Positions 59,394 through 64,000 of a stretch of DNA of 64,000 nt are shown here, piece after piece (the first letter of the stretch is position 1; the number at the start of each line of letters is the position of its first letter). This DNA is from Candidatus Tokpelaia sp. (GTDB lineage: Bacteria; Pseudomonadota; Alphaproteobacteria; Rhizobiales; Rhizobiaceae). Both the position numbers and the translations under genes were made by a program. The stretch covers positions 1 to 64,000 of the forward strand of contig NZ_QLZD01000027.1 in the NCBI RefSeq assembly GCF_008636115.1, written 5' to 3'. Under the pieces are notes generated by a model. It was given only the letters and a program-made list of their open reading frames with translations, searched no databases and was not told where the DNA came from.

Positions 59394-62087
59394 CTATCCG
59401 GCCAGACGGCGCAAAACAAATTGCAAAATACCGCCATTATGCAGATAATCCAGCTCTTCCAGCGTATCCACCCGGCAAATAATCGGCACCAGCTTTTCTT
59501 CCCCATTGCCGAAGCGAATCACTGCCGGCAGTTTCTGCCGCGGCTTCAAGGCGTTAATGCCGGCAATGCTAACCGTCTCATCACCCTTCAACCCCAGCGA
59601 TTTCCAGCTCGTGCCTTCTTCAAAGACAAAAGGCACAATCCCCATGCCGACCAGATTGGAACGATGAATACGTTCAAAAGATTGCGCAATAACCGCCCGC
59701 ACCCCCAGCAGACTAGGCCCTTTAGCCGCCCAGTCGCGGGAGGAGCCATTGCCATATTCCACCCCGGCAAAAACCACCAAAGGCGTTTTTTGCTGTTTAT
59801 ATTCCATGGCAACATCATAAATAGAGCTTTCCTTGCCGTCAGGATAATGCAGGCTGTAACCGCCTTCACGCCCGTTTTCGCCCAGCATGAAATTGCGAAT
59901 ACGAATATTGGCAAAAGTACCGCGCATCATTACTTCATGATTGCCGCGCCGCGTGCCGTATTGGTTGAAATCCGCCGGCTTCACCCCGTGATCGGTCAAA
60001 TATTTTCCGGCCGGCGAATCTATTTTAATCGCCCCGGCAGGAGAAATATGATCCGTAGTGATTTTATCGCCAAACAGGCCAAGAATATGCGCGTCCTTAA
60101 TATCTTCCAACGCCGCCGGCTGTTTCGGCATAGCATCAAAATAAGGCGGATTGCGCACATAAGTGGAATTTTCGTCCCAGGCATAAACCTGCCCGGCCGG
60201 CGCTTTTACCGCCTGCCAGTGTTCTGTGCCTTTAAAGACATCGGCATATTTTTCGGCAAACAAAGCGCGGGTTACATTTTTGTCGATAAATTCCTGAACC
60301 TCATAGCTGCTCGGCCAAATATCGCGCAAATAAACCGGCTGGCCGTCAGCCCCTTCGCCCAGCGGCTCTCTGGTTAAATCCTTGCGCACTGTGCCGGCCA
60401 GCGCATGCGCCACCACCAAAGGCGGCGAAGCCAGATAATTAGCCTGCACATCAGGCGAAACGCGGCCTTCAAAATTACGATTGCCGGAAAGAACCGCCGC
60501 GGCAATCAAACCCTTTTCATTCACTGTTTTGGCAATCGGCGCCGGCAGCGGGCCGGAATTGCCGATACAGGTGGTGCAGCCAAAGCCGACCAGATTAAAG
60601 CCCAAAGCGTCCAGATCCTTTTGCAGGCCGGAATTTTTCAGATAGGCTTCCACCACCTGGCTGCCGGGAGCAAGAGAAGTCTTCACCCAGGGCCTGGTTT
60701 TCAACCCTTTGGCCACGGCATTGCGCGCCAAAAGCCCGGCGGCAATCAGCACATTAGGGTTAGATGTATTGGTGCAGGAGGTAATGGCGGCAATCACCAC
60801 ATCGCCATGGCCTAAATCATAATCTTCGCCCGCTACTTTATAGCGCTCATTTTCCTTGCCCTGTTTATGAAAATCCCCCGCCAGCGCCTGGGCAAAACCT
60901 TTGCCGATTTCCCCCAGCGGCAGGCGGCCTTCCGGCCGTTTCGGCCCGGCCATAGAGGAGACAACATCGCCAATATCCAGCTCGATAATATCACTGAAAA
61001 CCGGCTCCGCCGCCTGCACGCCGCTTTCCCGCCACAGGCCCTGCTCTTTGGCATAGGCTTCAACCAGCGCAATACGCTCACGCTCGCGCCCGGTCATAGT
61101 AAGATAATGAATTGTCTCACCATCAACGGGGAAAAAGCCGCAAGTGGCGCCATATTCCGGGCTCATATTGCCGATTGTAGCGCGATCAGCCAAAGTCATA
61201 TGATCAAGACCGGGGCCGAAAAACTCAACAAATTTGCCGACAACGCCTTTTTTGCGCAGCATTTGCGTCACCGTCAACACCAGATCCGTGGCGGTAATGC
61301 CTTCTTTCAGCCGGCCGGTCAGGCGGAAGCCGATAACCTCCGGCAGCAGCATGGAAACCGGCTGGCCAAGCATGGCGGCTTCGGCCTCAATACCGCCGAC
61401 ACCCCAGCCCAGCACGCCAAGGCCATTGACCATAGTCGTGTGCGAATCCGTGCCGACACATGTATCGGGATAAGCAGTATTTTCGCCGTCAACCGCAGCC
61501 GTCCACACGGTTTGCGCCAGATATTCCAGATTAACCTGGTGGCAAATGCCGGTGCCGGGCGGCACAACGCGGAAATTGCGGAAGGCCTGCTGCCCCCATT
61601 TAAGGAAACGATAGCGCTCACCATTGCGCTCATATTCCTTTTCCACATTATGCTCAAAAGCCAGCCTGTTGCCGAAATCATCAACAATAACCGAATGGTC
61701 AATCACCAGATCGACCGGCACAAGCGGGTTGATTTTTTCTACATCACCGCCCAGACGGTGCATGGCATCACGCATAGCGGCCAAGTCTACCACGGCCGGC
61801 ACACCGGTAAAATCCTGCATCAGCACCCGGGCGGGGCGATAGGCGATTTCTGCGCCGGCTTTGCCTTTATCCGTGAGCCAGGCGGCGACATTTTCAATAT
61901 CCTGCTTTTTTACCGAACGGCCGTCTTCAAAACGCAGCAGGTTTTCCAACAGGATTTTCATGGAAAAGGGCAGCCTTCCTATCCCGGCAAGGCCGTTTTT
62001 TTCTGCCTCTTTCAGGCTGTAATACACATATTCCTTATTGCCGATTTTCAGAGTTTTACGGCATTTAAAACTATCCATATGCACCAT
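59394..62087 (-). CDS. acnA: Aconitate hydratase A
   Basis: TCA-cycle enzyme that isomerises citrate to isocitrate; about 897 residues. The [4Fe-4S] cysteines are in AAITSCTNTSNPNV and GFGCTTCIGNSGPLP. Other blocks are YPDTCVGTDSHTTMVNGLGVLGWG (substrate site), GNRNFEGRVSPDVQANYLASPPLVVAHALAG, and the swivel domain FAGVEYGNGSSRDWAAKGP. The N-terminus DSFKCRKTLKIGNKEYVYYSL follows the family; starts at 62087 or 62078 are both possible. It is divergent from ccmA, as in Brucella and relatives. Confidence 0.98.
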   Translation of the reverse strand: MVHMDSFKCRKTLKIGNKEYVYYSLKEAEKNGLAGIGRLPFSMKILLENLLRFEDGRSVKKQDIENVAAWLTDKGKAGAEIAYRPARVLMQDFTGVPAVVDLAAMRDAMHRLGGDVEKINPLVPVDLVIDHSVIVDDFGNRLAFEHNVEKEYERNGERYRFLKWGQQAFRNFRVVPPGTGICHQVNLEYLAQTVWTAAVDGENTAYPDTCVGTDSHTTMVNGLGVLGWGVGGIEAEAAMLGQPVSMLLPEVIGFRLTGRLKEGITATDLVLTVTQMLRKKGVVGKFVEFFGPGLDHMTLADRATIGNMSPEYGATCGFFPVDGETIHYLTMTGRERERIALVEAYAKEQGLWRESGVQAAEPVFSDIIELDIGDVVSSMAGPKRPEGRLPLGEIGKGFAQALAGDFHKQGKENERYKVAGEDYDLGHGDVVIAAITSCTNTSNPNVLIAAGLLARNAVAKGLKTRPWVKTSLAPGSQVVEAYLKNSGLQKDLDALGFNLVGFGCTTCIGNSGPLPAPIAKTVNEKGLIAAAVLSGNRNFEGRVSPDVQANYLASPPLVVAHALAGTVRKDLTREPLGEGADGQPVYLRDIWPSSYEVQEFIDKNVTRALFAEKYADVFKGTEHWQAVKAPAGQVYAWDENSTYVRNPPYFDAMPKQPAALEDIKDAHILGLFGDKITTDHISPAGAIKIDSPAGKYLTDHGVKPADFNQYGTRRGNHEVMMRGTFANIRIRNFMLGENGREGGYSLHYPDGKESSIYDVAMEYKQQKTPLVVFAGVEYGNGSSRDWAAKGPSLLGVRAVIAQSFERIHRSNLVGMGIVPFVFEEGTSWKSLGLKGDETVSIAGINALKPRQKLPAVIRFGNGEEKLVPIICRVDTLEELDYLHNGGILQFVLRRLAG

Positions 62088-62365
62088 TGACCTTAATCCC
62101 GTATATTTGAACTGCCGGCACCCCGGCGCAGATAAAACCGGCAAAGGCGGCCTGACAGAGACGCATTTCACCCTTGCAGATAAAATATGGCTGTTTTATA
62201 GAACTATTCCTAAAAATCTTCCAGACATGTTTTGAAAAATAATCCGGTTTAAATTATATTTGGGGGAGAGTCGAGCGGCAAAAGCGCGGCAGCCATTGTG
62301 ACAGCGCTGCTTATTAAGCGGCTTATAGCGGCTGACAAAAGGGGATAGAGGCAGACAGACCAAAT
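62088..62365. other. Divergent intergenic acnA / ccmA
   Basis: 278 bp that should hold both promoters. AT-rich near 62230. No clear box pair was assigned. Confidence 0.4.
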
Positions 62366-63094
62366 ATGGCGGAAATTCCCCAATATGTGCGCATAGAAAT
62401 TGAAGGCTTACAAGCGCAGCGCGGCGGCAAAATTCTGTTCTCGCAGCTTTCCTTCAGCTTGCAAAGCGGGCAAATAGCAGTGATAAACGGGGCCAACGGC
62501 ACAGGAAAATCCACTTTATTGCGTCTCATAGCCGGGCTTTACCCACCGCTTTCCGGCACTATTGATTTATCGATGGCGACTGCGCAAAAAACCGCACCAG
62601 CTTTGGAAAATAAAAATATTTCCCTGCCGCGGCAAGGTTTCAGCCATTATTTGAGCGATAAAAATGCCATGAAACCGCAGCTTTCCGTCCGCGATAATCT
62701 GCGCTTCTGGTGCCGCTTCTTCACTGATAAGCGCCTTGGCGCCGGTGAGGAAAAAAAAGTGCTGCTCAGGGCTCTGGATAAAGTAAAAATGGCCGCCTAT
62801 GCCGATTTGCCCTTTGCCGCTTTATCTACCGGGCAAAAGCGGCGCATCGGCCTCAGCCGCCTGTTGACCGGAGCGCGGCCTTTATGGCTGCTGGACGAAC
62901 CAGGCTCCGGGCTTGACCAGGCCGGCGCGGCGCTTTTCAGCCAGATTTGCCGGGAGCATCTGGCTGCCGGCGGGCTGGTTATCGCCGCCACCCATACACC
63001 GCTTGGTCTGCCGGCGGATATAAGCCTTAATCTCGCCGATTATCGGCCGCAAACGCCGGAAGGACAATTTTATGACCCCCTTCAGGCCGGATAG
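62366..63094 (+). CDS. ccmA: Heme exporter ATP-binding protein CcmA
   Basis: ATPase of the CcmABCD complex that supplies heme to CcmE during cytochrome c maturation. 242 residues. Walker A is VINGANGTGKSTLLRLIAGLYPP, the ABC signature is ALSTGQKRRIGLSRLLTG, and Walker B is LWLLDEPGSGLD, with the switch His in AATHTPLGL. Slightly longer than usual between Walker A and the signature (an insertion around KTAPALENKNIS). ccmB follows after 51 bp. Confidence 0.95.
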   Translation: MAEIPQYVRIEIEGLQAQRGGKILFSQLSFSLQSGQIAVINGANGTGKSTLLRLIAGLYPPLSGTIDLSMATAQKTAPALENKNISLPRQGFSHYLSDKNAMKPQLSVRDNLRFWCRFFTDKRLGAGEEKKVLLRALDKVKMAAYADLPFAALSTGQKRRIGLSRLLTGARPLWLLDEPGSGLDQAGAALFSQICREHLAAGGLVIAATHTPLGLPADISLNLADYRPQTPEGQFYDPLQAG

Positions 63095-63145
63095 CGGGCA
63101 GACAAAACAAGGCTCCGGCCGCGCGCCGTCACTCAAGAGATAAAA

Positions 63146-63805
63146 ATGAAAAACCTGTTTATCCGCGATATAAAAGCCGGTATTAAAGCCGGCGGCGCCA
63201 TTGGCACCAGCCTGCTCTTCTTCATTTCCGTCATTATTCTGTCACCTTTTGCGCTGGGAACAGACAAAACGCTGCTGGCGCAAGCCGGCCCCGGCCTGTT
63301 ATGGTTTTTTGCCCTGCTGGCGGTTTTACTGGGGCTGGACAGGCTGTTCCAGACCGATAAAGAAGACGGCTCGCTGGATATTATTCTTGCCGCCGGCGAT
63401 TTCAGCAGCCTGACAGTAATGGTTCTGGTCAAATCGGCAGCCCATTGGGTGAGCACGGTGCTGCCGCTTATCGCCGCCGCACCGGTTTTGTCCTTATTGC
63501 TGAATCCGGCCTGGCGCCAGGCCGCAGCCTTAACTGCCAGCCTTGTCCTTGGCACTCCGGCCATCACCTTTATCGGCGCGCTGGGCGCGGCCTTAACCGC
63601 CGCTTTGCCGCGCGGCGGCGTTCTGCTTGCCGTGCTGGTGCTGCCTTTGATTATACCGGTTATTATTTTCGGCACGGCGGCAAGCGTGGCTCTTGCCGCC
63701 GGCACGGCGCTCCAGCCGCTTTACTTCCTGCTGGCGCTTACCCTGTTTTTCGGCCTTGTCGGCCCGGCAGCAGCAGCGTTAGCGCTCAAATTTACCGCTG
63801 AATAG
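63146..63805 (+). CDS. ccmB: Heme exporter membrane protein CcmB
   Basis: 219 residues, six predicted membrane helices. MKNLFIRDIKAGIKAGGAIG opens the family pattern, and LGLDRLFQTDKEDGSLDIIL, just after the second helix, is the most conserved CcmB stretch. GTPAITFIGALGAALTAALPRGGVLLAVLVLPLIIPVIIFG carries the later helices. It is the permease partner of CcmA. Confidence 0.95.
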   Translation: MKNLFIRDIKAGIKAGGAIGTSLLFFISVIILSPFALGTDKTLLAQAGPGLLWFFALLAVLLGLDRLFQTDKEDGSLDIILAAGDFSSLTVMVLVKSAAHWVSTVLPLIAAAPVLSLLLNPAWRQAAALTASLVLGTPAITFIGALGAALTAALPRGGVLLAVLVLPLIIPVIIFGTAASVALAAGTALQPLYFLLALTLFFGLVGPAAAALALKFTAE

Positions 63806-63927
63806 CCGCCGCGCCGGCCTGATAAACGCATTGCCAAAGCCGAAATTTTATCTATAATAAAGGTTCCGACAAGCCAGAACCGGCGCCGGCCGGCGCTGCA
63901 ACCGCTATAAGGCCGCATTAACCTGTT

Positions 63928-64000
63928 ATGTCTCTTCCTGCCCCTTCTCTGCCGCAATCCTGGTGGCGCGGGCTTTCCCGCCCGCAGCGTTTTATGCAAA
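63928..64000 (+). CDS. ccmC: Heme exporter protein CcmC, N-terminal part (cut by window end)
   Basis: The frame opens with MSLPAPSLPQSWWRGLSRPQ and continues past the window edge. Only 24 residues are visible, so the call rests mainly on position: ccmC follows ccmB in this order of bacteria. It would form the heme-handling membrane subunit with a WWD motif, which lies outside the window. Confidence 0.6.
   Translation, partial: MSLPAPSLPQSWWRGLSRPQRFMQ

Noticed and set aside
60867-62090. 407-codon frame antisense to acnA
   Set aside because: Shadow of aconitase with no recognisable domain or ribosome-binding site.

Overview
The window looks like chromosome from an alphaproteobacterium of the order Hyphomicrobiales (Rhizobiales), close to the Brucella/Bartonella group and probably host-associated. 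This rests on gene order: XRE regulator-metK-trmB, rimP-nusA-ylxR-infB-rbfA-truB, rpsT beside dnaA-dnaN-recF, and acnA divergent from ccmA-ccmB-ccmC. Several broken genes and inflated intergenic repeats suggest a genome undergoing decay and repeat expansion. The exact genus is not determined here.

Layout. 0-2.6 kb: a heptamer repeat, then a GDP-mannose enzyme fused to an AGE-family epimerase. 2.6-5.1 kb: relic CRISPR-like repeats, an ImmA/IrrE pseudogene and a small hypothetical gene. 5.1-16.2 kb: metK, trmB and the translation/transcription operon to truB, with a small secreted protein inserted between rbfA and truB. 16.3-26.7 kb: a defence island with a broken abortive-infection gene, a tracrRNA, cas9-cas1-cas2 (type II-C) and an array of 63 identical repeats with 62 spacers of exactly 30 bp, followed by three decayed repeats. 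26.7-40 kb: a DUF2335 pseudogene, kdsD, galU, a lytic transglycosylase, a DUF459 protein, TM2 proteins, an M3 oligopeptidase and mgtE. 40-46 kb: an RND efflux pair and recR. 46-48.5 kb: a TIR-domain pseudogene, a metallophosphoesterase and a second small CRISPR-like array. 48.5-53 kb: cytochrome bo ubiquinol oxidase cyoABCD. 53-64 kb: recF, dnaN, dnaA, rpsT, acnA and the start of the cytochrome c maturation operon.

How the CRISPR parts fit together. The tracrRNA is divergent from cas9 and carries a 22-nt perfect anti-repeat. Read on the minus strand, each array repeat contains TTGACC, 16 bp, TATACT, so each repeat looks like its own sigma-70-type promoter firing into the next spacer. A GC-rich hairpin plus T-run next to cas2 would terminate the minus-strand crRNA transcript. 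The decayed repeats lie at the far end, so the cas2-proximal end is probably the side of new acquisition.

The most unusual signal is a family of CRISPR-repeat-derived sequences outside the main array. Two copies of the 36-bp repeat are split exactly after base 18 by a GC-rich 26-bp unit: once at the decayed end of the array, and once at 2.9 kb where that unit has grown into 247 bp of tandem repeats. A 32-bp segment of the expanded unit is also present, inverted and in frame, inside trmB. A four-repeat mini-array at 48.2 kb has near-identical 29-30 bp spacers and keeps the repeat promoter, pointing at a metallophosphoesterase gene. The observations are direct; the idea of a repeat-derived mobile or expanding element is inference.
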